Shown here: in pieces, positions 1 through 8,828 of the stretch
Layout: every line of letters begins with the position of its first letter
Numbering within the stretch: the stretch's first letter is position 1
Assembly: GCA_015501595.1 (NCBI GenBank)
Contig: JADNRX010001181.1
Span: 1 to 13,118, forward strand
Origin: Hymenopellis radicata
Lineage: Eukaryota > Basidiomycota > Agaricomycetes > Agaricales > Physalacriaceae
DNA: 13,118 nucleotides
Reading direction: 5' to 3'
Made by a program: the position numbers and the translations under genes
Notes under the pieces: generated by a model
Told to the model about the DNA's origin: nothing
What the model saw: the letters and a program-made list of their open reading frames with translations, nothing else
The model's database searches: none

Positions 1-269
1 TGCTCACGTGCCGATCATACTTTTGTTTTTTAGCGCCATCAATTTCAAACGCGTGCATCCCATCCTGACTATGTATATGACTCCCCGCCTGTCAATGCTG
101 TTATTCTCGAATCGTCTATGCCCTTCCTCAAGATTCTTTAACATCCCAAATAGTCGTTCACCTATGATACTTTTTGCATCATCCACGGCAGCGGGTCAGG
201 GGGCTTTGCCGTGAGTCAATCTCACTCGTTTAAATAGCATTAGAAATGCTCGACAGACCCACTAAAACT

Positions 270-3127
270 ATGGCCAGTACGTCCGTTTCTTGCTCATATG
301 TCAATCTCGAGCTCACATTTCTGATAGCCTCAGCTTTCGGTCAAACTCTCCAATATATAACGACTATCAAGCTTGAGGAGCTTGAACGCCAACGGGACGC
401 CTGTACGAAATACGTTCAACAGACGATCGAGCAAGCATCCGCCCACCCAGACCCGATAAAGCGCGCCAGGGTGCTTGTCCGGGGCATCGACAACTGGAAG
501 GGTTTGGGCAGTCTTGTCTCAGCCGAGGTCAATCTGACTACGTACAAACAGTACGTTCGTTCGTTTATCGAGTGATTCATACTCATCGTATCTTCCAGAT
601 GGCTACATCAGGCTCAAAATGATCCATCGATAACTCCGTCGCAGGTTGAAATTTGGGCCAACAAGTTGGAGAAGGAACTCAAGCAGGCGGTGACACGCTA
701 CGACTACGCGAAACTATTCGGCGATTTGTTAGGTGAATGGTTGAAGAGTGGCGATTCTTTGGCCGTGTCGCAGGAGCCTTCCGAGGCTAGTTCCACAGAA
801 GAGTCTGCACATGTCAAGGGTATGCGAAAGGGTTCGTTCCTCTTCAATTCGTCTCTTTTAAGTTTCGTGTCTGATTCCCTCATAGAACGTTCTGTACAGC
901 AGGATCGCATTCAGGAGCTCATTTTCGAGGCCAAGCACATGGACGTCATTGCCATCGAAGAATATCTTGAAGACCTCTTTTCTGAGCCGGACGCACTCAT
1001 CGAGTTGACCAAGTTGAGGACAAGGTTGGATCGATTTGGGACTGGTCTGCTTCGGCAACAGGTCTACACACACGAGATGGATGCTCTGATCAAGTCCTTA
1101 TTGTCCCGGGACCTATTATCACCAGAAAAGACTGCGACGTTGAAGAGTTTCTTGGGAAACAGTGTAATCATCGAAGAGGTCACGAGCGTACTGAACATGC
1201 AGCTAGCCAGTCTTGACCAATGGGAGTGGCCGGAGGAAGGCGTCAAGCTGGAGATGCGTAGACATCTTAGTGGCAAGTACAGGTAATACATTATTTTCAT
1301 GCTCCTTCTGGCAATAGTTCTGACATTTCCTGCAGGGCATACATGGACAACGAAATCATTCAAGCCCTGTTATTTCAATACATCGGCATGACATGGAGTG
1401 CTGAATTTAAAGACGCGTTTCCGGGATATCGCCTTGTCTCGGGCTTGGAAAGTCGAAACGCCTGTGCTTTCCAGGGAAAAACTCAAAAGGCGGAAGGAGT
1501 TTTTGGACGAGGACAGCTCCTCTGACACCAACGGGTTCGCCTCTCGGGGGTGGGGCGGTGGTCGTGGAACAGCGCCGACCTCATCCGCGCGGGCGAACAC
1601 GCGCCATCTACCGAACACGATCGAGGCGAATCGCATCAGCTCCAGCTCGATCAGTTCTTTATGACCAACTGCCAAAAACGATGCAGGCAGAGACGCCATA
1701 CGACGAGGAACCAGTACCAGGTGAACAGCCAAACCAGGGAGCGAACGCTCAACAGGTCCTCTTGAGGCTCGTCAGCACTGAAGCCCATTTAAAGCAGGCG
1801 CTGCATGGTAGTTGTACCATCATGCGGGCTGATCTAGAATGGTGAGTTGGTTCATATACAATGATAACCTGAACATAGTCTGAACCAGTCTAGGTTTGGG
1901 CCATCGTTACCGCATGATTCCATTTTGACGGTTCTGAAGTTCTTCGGAATGCCCGTCGAATGGCTCACCTTCATACAAAAGTGGCTGAATGCAAGATTGC
2001 GATTCGACGACAAGAAGGGTGTAAGCACGCGCTTGCGTGGTGTGCCCATCGCGCACTCGCTGTCTGTGCTATGCGGAGAGGCAGTCTTATTTGCGATGGA
2101 CTTTGCGGTGAATCAGCGCGCTGGCGGACTCTACGTGTACAGGATCTATGACGATTTCTGGTTCTACACTCACAACGCCAAGTTGTGTGCTGACGCGTGG
2201 AGGGAGATGACGCGATATGCGGCGTTGGTTGGTATCACCTTCAATATGAAGAAGACGGGCGGCGTTTGTGTGGGCGCGGACTTAGAGCTATCTCTTCCAA
2301 AGGGCGTCGTTGGATGGGGTTTCCTTTCATTCGATTCTGGGAAGGGACGGTTTGTGGTCGACCAGGGCTCGGTCGATACGCACATCGCCGAACTCAGAAG
2401 GCAGTTGAGCTCTGCCAAATCGGTGTTCGGTTTCGTCAATGCGTTGAACAAGGCAAGAACATTTGTGATTGTATTTTCAGCTATTATTGACCGACTTCTC
2501 TAGTATCTCGAGTTTTTCCGGCGGAATTTTGCACAACCAGCGTATTGTTTCGGTCTTGTACACATTGACGAGGTCATCTCTACATTCGCCCGCATCCTCA
2601 AGGAGGTCTTTGCTGAGACGAATGGCTCTGTTGTGCTCAAGGTCCAACAGCTCATCGAAACGCGCTTTGGTATCAAGGACATCCCGGCTGGATGGTGCTT
2701 CCTGCCCATCTCCAAAGGCGGACTGGAAATTGTCAATCCCATCGTCTCTCTCATGACTGTCCGCGATCATCTTCGCCATGCCAAACCGGAAACCAATTTC
2801 ATCACCCTCATGAACAATGACAAGTATAACTACGAGACGGCGAAAGAGGCTTGGCTGAGTGGTCAAGGGGAAGGGAAGAGTGACACGTTTATGTCGTTTG
2901 AAGAGTACGTGCTGGGTCGAGAGACGCGCCTTGCGAGCTGGGGAGAGGAGTGGTCTTCTCTGCAGAATGTCGCAGACGCTTGGGAGACGGACGAAGATTG
3001 GAACAACGCGCTGTACCAAGAGGAGATCGTCGAGGAGTTCGGTTCTTTGAAGATTGTGGACTCGGCCTTGATCCCGGTCGGGATGCTGTCTGCTTTCAAG
3101 TCTGCGAAGATTGCATGGGATTCATAA
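270..3127 (+). CDS. rvt: Cellular reverse-transcriptase-related protein (fungal rvt type), 7 exons, three frame breaks in exon 5
   Basis: Exons: 270-276, 334-550, 599-819, 886-1282, 1336-1841, 1894-2452, 2504-3127; about 843 aa. ATG 270 has A at -3 and G at +4; the in-frame ATG 246 would add 8 residues. Seen: an N-terminal charged helical part (IKLEELERQRD), RT motif A around RADLEWF (Asp about 447), the RGVPIAHSLS and MDFAVNQ blocks, then motif C YRIYDDFWFY (Asp-Asp about 536-537). The putative catalytic Asp triad is therefore present. A C-terminal block, IPAGWCFLPISKGGLEIVNP, follows. No integrase, RNase H, endonuclease, LTR or target-site duplication is visible. Known: rvt genes are RT-related cellular genes, not retrotransposons, and their cellular role is unclear. 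Odd: exon 5 changes frame at about 1421 (one extra base), 1632-1635 and 1665-1666 (one base missing each). Net -1 makes the CDS 2531 nt, one short of a multiple of three. Family assignment rests on recognised motifs, not a search. Confidence 0.82.
277..333 (+). other. rvt intron 1 (57 nt, stop-free, multiple of three)
   Basis: The donor GTACGT matches that of the intron at 551. CTGAT lies at 321-325 as branch site and CTCAG is the acceptor. The reading frame is open through it. The case for splicing is that removal joins MA to TFGQTLQ, a plausible compact N-terminus, and that the splice signals are good. Confidence 0.65.
820..885 (+). other. rvt intron 3 (66 nt, stop-free, multiple of three)
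   Basis: Donor GTATGC, branch-like CTGAT at 871-875, acceptor CATAG. If retained, it would insert 22 residues rich in Ser, Leu and Phe between HVK and ERSVQQDR. Splicing gives a uniformly charged helical stretch that fits its surroundings better. Confidence 0.6.
2453..2503 (+). other. rvt intron 6 with GC-AG splice sites
   Basis: The exon ends NALNK (AAG at 2450-2452) and is followed by GCAAGA, the usual shape of a GC donor. It ends in CTCTAG, after which the frame resumes as YLEFFRRNFAQP. Read through, the 51 nt would end in an in-frame TAG at 2501-2503, so removal is required. No GT donor nearby joins the two exons in frame. Confidence 0.75.
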
Positions 3128-3204
3128 AAATAGTTTGTCTCTTCTCCCGTTGTCTCTTTTCTCTCCCGCACATTACGAATTTGAATACTCAGTGCTGTCA
3201 GTGG

Positions 3205-3212
3205 ATGATGGC
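3205..3212. repeat. Left copy of 8-bp target-site duplication
   Basis: ATGATGGC directly abuts the left inverted repeat. Confidence 0.85.
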
Positions 3213-3249
3213 AGGACCCCTGTTTATTCCCCAAGATGTCAGATCAAAA
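3213..3249 (+). repeat. Left terminal inverted repeat of the MITE
   Basis: 37 bp starting AGGACCCCTGTTTATT. It pairs with the reverse complement of 3556-3592 with five mismatches (repeat positions 8, 16, 20, 21 and 25) and no gap. Confidence 0.87.
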
Positions 3250-3536
3250 GTCCCGACAAATTTTTAAAATTTTACCAAAAGGTCAGGTCGAGAGTCCCGA
3301 CAAAAGGCAGTTTTAGGGTCAGAGGTCAGATCCAAAGTCCCGACATCGGTATCAATAATGCCAAATTTTTGTGGACCAGGGCCTATTTTCGGCCTATTTG
3401 TGGACGGCGCGATAGACCCGAGTAGAAGTCGGGCCGAAATTTCCTGATTAGGACGACAATCGGGGCAAAATTTCGATGTCAGATACGGAGTCCCGACAAA
3501 GTGTGGACAATGGCCAAAGTGAAAAGTCCCGACAAA
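3238..3536 (+). repeat. Subterminal direct repeats inside the MITE
   Basis: Five direct copies of AGTCCCGACA occur at 3249, 3293, 3336, 3489 and 3525. The first four are preceded by a GTCAGATC-like octamer and a 3-nt spacer, giving 21-bp units starting at 3238, 3282, 3325 and 3478. The spacing is irregular (44, 43, 153 nt), so this is not a CRISPR array or a simple tandem repeat. Confidence 0.8.
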
Positions 3537-3555
3537 ACGGCCGCAGGCCCGAAAT

Positions 3556-3592
3556 TTTTGATCTGACCTCTGAGGGGATAAACACGGGTCCT
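3556..3592 (-). repeat. Right terminal inverted repeat of the MITE
   Basis: Read on the minus strand it starts AGGACCCGTGTTTATC and ends in GTCAGATCAAAA, as does the left repeat. Confidence 0.87.
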
Positions 3593-3600
3593 ATGATGGC
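3593..3600. repeat. Right copy of 8-bp target-site duplication
   Basis: ATGATGGC directly abuts the right inverted repeat and is identical to the left copy. Confidence 0.85.
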
Positions 3601-4187
3601 TGTATAATATTGTGACGGTGGGGTCGCGCGCTTATCTTACGTTGGTCCTTGTCGCGTTGCATCAGTAACTGAGTATCCAAGTGGAGTCTTGCATCTTCCA
3701 AGAGTACTGCGACAAGGCCTTGGAAACGCGTAATTTCGACTCGGGCGCTATTAGACGGACTCGATAGTGGAGTGACATGACCGCGAGACCGATCATGCAC
3801 TCGGCGTCATGTAATTTTGTCGTGCATCTGGACGTTGGCGAGCTCGATGACTGGAGCATTACATATCTAGATTGAGCGGACCATAGCCCAGCTCTCTGCC
3901 TCAAAGGCTCTGGAAGCCCAACGTGAGATCCCCATATGTTCAGCAGACGGTCACAGATCCCTTTGATATCCCCGATATACTTAGCTCAGAAACGTTCGTG
4001 TCGGACTGTATTAGATGTATTAGATTGTATTGTTCGCTCTTTGGGGCGGGGCATCTATCGATGGTGCTGGACAGCGTGGGGTTCAGAAGTAATACAGAAG
4101 GCGACCTGTTTCGATCTAACTCCGCACGAAAAATAATACATAATATAAGAAGCAATCAGACACCTACGTCTCTCTGTTACCACCATC
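3601..4187 (+). promoter_or_regulatory. Intergenic region and pyruvate kinase promoter
   Basis: No supported gene lies here; short ORFs on both strands look random. A GC-box-like GGGGCGGGGC lies at about 4042-4051. A TATA-like ATATAAG lies at 4143-4149. A pyrimidine-rich leader containing GTCTCTCTG precedes the start codon, whose context CACCATCATGGCC is good. This fits a strongly expressed glycolytic gene, but the promoter elements are inferred only. Confidence 0.4.
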
Positions 4188-6175
4188 ATGGCCTTTGACA
4201 ACGTACGCTCCCAGCTTGAATGGAACGCTCAGCTGAGCACCGCCAACGCTCCGGTGCCCACTGAGGACACCAAATTCCTGCGCAAGGTGCGTGCTCTGGT
4301 CGCTGTTTCAACGCGACAAAAAAAACTGACGTCGCCTTTTTTTTCGCCCTTAGACGAGCATCATCGCGACCATCGGACCCAAAGTGAACAATGTCGAGAA
4401 GCTCGCTGAGCTGACTCGCGCCGGTGTCAACATCGTGCGCATGAACTTCAGCCACGGCAGTTACGAGTACCACCAAAGCGTCATTGACAACACACGCAAG
4501 ATGGTTGCTGGTGCGTTTCATTTTTCGCTGGATTGGTCGGTCTAGTAAATGTAGCTCTACGATGTAGCCGATCCCCATGGACGACCTGTCGCGATTGCTC
4601 TCGACACTAAAGGCCCGGAGATCAGAACTGGTGTTATGAGAGATGGCATGGATGTTCGTCTTCTTTGTTTTTTTTTTTCATGTCCTTTTTCTCAAATACC
4701 TCTTATCTAGATTGCTATTACCGCTGGTCACGAGTTCATCGTCTCTACTGAGGACAAGTACCTCGAAATCTGCGACGACAAGGTCATGTACGTTGACTAC
4801 GTATGTACATCTTCTTGCTTGGGGTAGGGTGATACTGATTGTTGGGGTTCAGAAAAATCTTCCCAAAGTGACTGCCCCAGGGAAACTGATTTACGTCGAT
4901 GACGGTGTGTCCTTTTTCGGCTTAGTATGCCACTGATCTCAAATGTTCATATTTAGGTGTCCTGTCGCTTCTTGTGTTGAGCATTGACGGCACCAACGTA
5001 CGCGTCCGGACCCTCAACAACGGCACTCTGTCATCGCGTAAAGGTGTCAACCTTCCCAAAACTGCCGTCGATCTCCCTGCTCTCTCGGAGAAGGACAAGA
5101 ATGATCTCAAGTTCGGTGTCAAGAACGGTGTCGACATGATCTTCGCCTCTTTCATCCGTCGCGCTCAGGACGTGAAGGACATCCGTGAGGTGCTCGGCCT
5201 GATGGCGCAGGAATCAAGATCATCGTCAAGATCGAGAACGAGCAGGGTGTCGCGAACTTTGACGAGATTTTGGCAGTTACGGATGGTGTCATGGTCGCCC
5301 GTGGTGACTTGGGTATCGAAATTCCCGCCAGCCAGGTCTTCTTGGCCCAGAAGATGATGATCGCAAAGTGCAACATCGCCGGCAAGCCCGTCATTGTCGC
5401 GACGCAGATGCTCGAGTCTATGACCTACAACCCGCGCCCAACCCGTGCCGAGGTTAGCGATGTCGCGAACGCGGTCCTGGATGGAGCTGATTGTGTCATG
5501 TTGTCGGGAGAGACCGCAAAGGGATCATACCCCATCCAGAGTGTGTTGATGATGGCCGAGACGTGCATGTTGGCTGAGCAGGCCGTCTGCTATCCTCCTC
5601 TCTATGAAAACTTGCGCAACGTCCAACCCCGCCCGACACAGACTGCGGAGACGCTCGCCATTGCTGCTGTCGCTGCCGCCTCTGAGCAAAATGCTAGCGC
5701 ATTGGTCGTTCTGTCAACAAGTGGAGACACTGCCCGCTTGATCTCCAAGTACAGGCCTACCGTTCCCATTATCACTGGTGTGTATCTTCTCTGCAGATGT
5801 CAGTCCGTCTTATTGATCTTGGTACACAGTGACGCGTAACGCGCAAACTGCACGCCAGATTCACTTGCACCGTGGTTGCTATCCCTTCTGGTACCCCGAG
5901 CCAAGGGGCATCCAGGACCACCAGTGGCAGAAAGACGTACGTATTTCTTCCATTCATTCTTTGACGCGCGACTTAACGTGACATTTACACACTAGGTTGA
6001 TAACCGTATTAGATTCGGTTTACGCAACGCTTTGGCGATCAACATCATTACGCCGGGCTCGACGATCATCGCTGTACAGGGCTGGAAGGGTGGCTTGGGC
6101 CACACAAACACCTTGAGGATCTTGTCAGTGCCCACTGATTCTGCTGATTTAGAGATGCAGGTTCTGAGCGGTTGA
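4188..6175 (+). CDS. Pyruvate kinase, 8 exons, one frame break in exon 6
   Basis: Catalyses phosphoenolpyruvate + ADP to pyruvate + ATP, the last step of glycolysis, in the cytosol. Exons: 4188-4286, 4354-4510, 4568-4653, 4711-4800, 4853-4904, 4957-5777, 5830-5936, 5996-6175; all introns are GT-AG, 52-67 nt. About 530 aa, a normal length for a fungal enzyme. Seen: SIIATIGPK (from about residue 35), the active-site [10 protein letters not shown] (about 59-68), [12 protein letters not shown], the B-domain, [11 protein letters not shown], the signature [13 protein letters not shown] (about 272-284), [25 protein letters not shown], and the C-terminal effector-binding domain with [10 protein letters not shown] and [11 protein letters not shown]. 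Odd: after REVLG (5196-5198) the frame changes; only two bases (5199-5200) precede GAT of [16 protein letters not shown]. The spliced CDS is 1592 nt, one short of a multiple of three. The break is probably an assembly error at a C run. Confidence 0.97.
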
Positions 6176-6519
6176 GCGGAGAATAGATAAATACCGTTGT
6201 ACTAACACTATAGACTTTTTGCGCGTTTAAAATCATTGCTGTGTACGAAATTTGTTAATTTAATTGTGTTTTTGCATTCATGCTGTGGCGTACCACGGAA
6301 GCAATAAGAAATTGATCCGTTACAGGCATCACGGCGAGATCACTGAGCGTGGGATTCGGAAGGACCTGCTGGTCGCCGCCATGGCGTCCGTATATTTCCC
6401 AGCGCCTCGTCGCCAGCACCTACCACAATACTCGCCGGCGTCGATGTTGGCCATCCGCTGTGCAAGAGAAGATGTCGCGACGGACGGGCCAATCCCGGGC
6501 ATGGTTCATCCCAATAGCC
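6176..6519 (+). other. Intergenic: pyruvate kinase 3' UTR and glycosyltransferase 5' flank
   Basis: The first part after the TGA is AT-rich, as expected for a 3' UTR. The rest contains an upstream ATG at 6381 in an excellent context (GCCGCCATGGCG). It opens a 62-codon frame ending at 6569, out of frame with and overlapping the chosen glycosyltransferase start. I see no RNA gene or repeat. Confidence 0.4.
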
Positions 6520-8828
6520 ATGCCTATTCCCGGTGTCCGCACTCGCGTCCTGCGTCTGTGGGTGCTTAATCCACAAAGACTGCACCAATCAAGTATTTCG
6601 CGATTCGGCTACAAGCGGGGCTCGTGCTTGCTTGTGCTGGCGTTCCTATGTCTGGTTCTGACGACGTGGGCACTTGCAAAAAGATTTTGGAACCGAATAA
6701 AAATTGGCCGGCGCCGTTCATGGATCCCTCGACTCTGGTGTTTAGGCGGGAGGATCTCCAGAAGATATGGTTGTGGGAAATTGAGAGTGGACACTATCCC
6801 AGTCGGCGGAAACGTATGTACCCCCTGCACTTGTCTATCATTATGCCGACATCCTATCCCTACAGTGCCGGAAGGAGTGGGCCTCAGAGCAAACCCAACA
6901 AATCCCGCGCTTCCTGCTAGTGGTACACCATTACCCCTCCTAGATACCGACAGTCTCACGCTATTATCTCCACCACCACTACCGGAAGTGGATCACGTCG
7001 AGTTTATCTTGACATTCAAGCTCAACCTCCCAATGTCGCTTTCCCGCCGAGACCCGTTCCAGGAAGCGTTGCCGACCTCGATCTTGTCATGGATCATTGC
7101 GACTTTTCAGAGAAAAAGGTCAGTCTTCCTGTTGTCTCCTTATTTACGTGTTTCCTGACGTGACTAGTATGTACGCGACTGCTTGGAGATGCTGAGAGTA
7201 GGGGCTGGATTGGACAACGCTAAACGCGTTCGAAGGGGCAAGCTGGACGAGTGGAAGTACGTCTATCTCGAACAAGCCCGTAACGAAACCGACAAGCATC
7301 TGTTGGTTTCTCGGGAACTACCATCTACATTCACGACTATACAAGAAACGTCAGACCCTGACAGCGGGTTGTCCAAGCGACGCGGCGTCGATTGGGAATC
7401 ACCACTCGTTCTCCCTGCGCCCCCTCCACATATACCCTACGCATCTCTCGACTCCCCATGTGATCCAGAAAGTCCTCGCGTGTTCCATATGTTCTGGACT
7501 GGCCCGTTCACCGACAAGCCGTACCTCGCTCTGCTTTCCTTCCTGTTCACCCAGAACACGGGGCTGCATACAAAGGACGAGCCTGTTGGCTGTCGACCCC
7601 AATTTTGGCTATGGATCAATCCCGGACCAGCCGCTGCAGTCCCAAACCCCACGGCACTCAAAGACATGTTCGATGAGCTTAGGGCAAACCCTTGGGCGTC
7701 GCCTTTCCTCCATCCGCGCTTCGAGGACGTCATCCAATTTAAGCTATGGAATACGACTGAGCAGCTCGATGGTGTTCCTGAGCTTAAAGATGAATGGAGA
7801 AAACGCGAGACGTTGTTCAACTCTGGTGGACACATTATCAATGTTCCCTCGAAGAAACCGGATGAATCCACTAGCAGCGTCAATAGTGCCTCCAGCTCTG
7901 GAAGCGAGGATGATATGATCAACAGAACCGGCAGTAAATCGTCTTCGTCGTATGATCGACTGTCAGTCATCCTTTCTGATATGGCTAGGTTCATACTATG
8001 CCATCGTTTCGGTGGTATATATCTGGACGCCGACACCATCTTCTTACGGGACTGGGAGGAGCTCTGGGGCTGGAAAGGCGCCTTTGCATATCGGTGGTCT
8101 CGTTTAGAGAAGTATAACACCGCTGTTCTGCATTTGAACAAAGGTTCGGCTCTTGGGACGTTCCTTTTCCGTACGGCGCTGAAGAACGACCTGGACTTTC
8201 ACCCGATGACCGTGTCGAGATACACCAAGGATGCACATATGGAAGGTCTCCTTCTGCGACTGCCGGACGCGTTATTTGATTCGGCTTGGTTGAACACGGA
8301 GTATTACCAGAGAGATCGGCCACCTCAGCCGTATTTCACAGAGTAAGTTCGTCTCACACCAGTATAGGAATCCTTCTGACCAAGTCATTAGTTTCGGAGA
8401 TTTCTTTGATACTCCTTCACAAAGTAGTGCGGCCCCAGAGTCTCTAGGCTTTGACGGATTCTTCAAAGGGGCGTTTTCGTATCATTTCCATAATTATTGG
8501 TAGGTGTCTCCTCCAGTAGATTTTTAGTGGGATCACTGACAAGCTCTGCAGGTGGAAACCTTTCGATCCTGCACGTAATTGGCCAGATCTAGGCTCACGT
8601 TTCTTTGAAGGAGAACGCACGGCGAGGCTTGCCTTGAAGCGAGAACAAGATGGCACGTCTGTTGCTGGCAGTCAGGTGCAGGAACAACAACAGCCTCTGG
8701 AGTTTGACGAGGATAAGATTTCAGATGACCAACGAGATCTTGATTGGGCAACCGTATTGAAACGGACGTTTGAATCGTATATAAGAGGGGAACGGCCTAA
8801 TATGTACGGAGAGTGGTTACTGTGGTAG
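6520..8828 (+). CDS. Type II membrane glycosyltransferase, GT32/DXD type, 5 exons, two frame breaks
   Basis: Exons: 6520-6813, 6866-7118, 7168-8342, 8392-8499, 8552-8828; about 702 aa. ATG 6520 gives a short basic cytoplasmic tail and one hydrophobic anchor (about residues 35-53, SCLLVLAFLCLVLTTWALA), as in Golgi glycosyltransferases; in-frame ATG 6472 would add 16 residues. The lumenal part contains PRVFHMFWTGPFTDKPY, RPQFWLWINPG, LSDMARFILCHRFGG, the DXD motif IYLDADTIF (Asp about 470 and 472), and ends GERPNMYGEWLLW. A Ser-rich insert (about 7850-7950) interrupts the catalytic domain. The domain fits the sugar-transferase DXD family that includes Och1-like mannosyltransferases; donor and acceptor are not predictable. 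Odd: one-base losses in an A run (6678-6682 or 6699-6703) and in the C run 6934-6937. With both corrected the CDS length is divisible by three. The first break is less certain because the upstream frame stays open. Confidence 0.85.

Larger units (their letters stand above)
3213..3592. mobile_element. MITE-like non-autonomous DNA transposon, 380 bp
   Basis: The ends form terminal inverted repeats: 37 bp starting AGGACCC, ungapped, 32 of 37 positions identical by eye. An exact 8-bp direct repeat ATGATGGC flanks the element on both sides, as expected for a target-site duplication. There is no coding capacity inside. The interior carries repeated GTCAG...AGTCCCGACA units that could be transposase-binding sites. 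An 8-bp duplication occurs in hAT, P and KDZ/Zisupton-type elements. The AGGACCC terminus does not let me decide between them. The element sits in the probable 3' UTR or downstream flank of the rvt gene. Confidence 0.87.

Noticed and set aside
4..214. Small ORFs on both strands upstream of rvt
   Set aside because: They overlap one another, lack motifs and lie in what should be the rvt promoter or 5' flank.
1336..1841. Programmed frameshifting in rvt
   Set aside because: Three separate shifts in both directions within 250 bp, without a recognisable slippery site, are unlikely. The same kind of break occurs in three unrelated genes of the window.
270..3127. RT domain as part of a retrotransposon
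   Set aside because: There is no LTR, integrase, endonuclease, RNase H, poly-A tail or flanking duplication, and the gene is interrupted by six introns.
3249..3536. CRISPR-like array
   Set aside because: The units are irregularly spaced, short and inside an inverted-repeat element with a target-site duplication, in a eukaryotic context.
5190..5210. A 21-nt intron explaining the pyruvate kinase break
   Set aside because: It is far below the minimum size for a spliceosomal intron, and removing it would delete conserved residues.
6349..7158. One continuous coding exon in a single frame
   Set aside because: It reads through a canonical intron (6814-6865) and past two homopolymer breaks. The alternative frame gives the better protein, with REDLQKIWLWEIESGHYPS followed later by RVYLDIQAQPPN.
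7437..8141. Antisense ORF of 234 codons
   Set aside because: It is the shadow of the glycosyltransferase exon, and its product has no recognisable motif.
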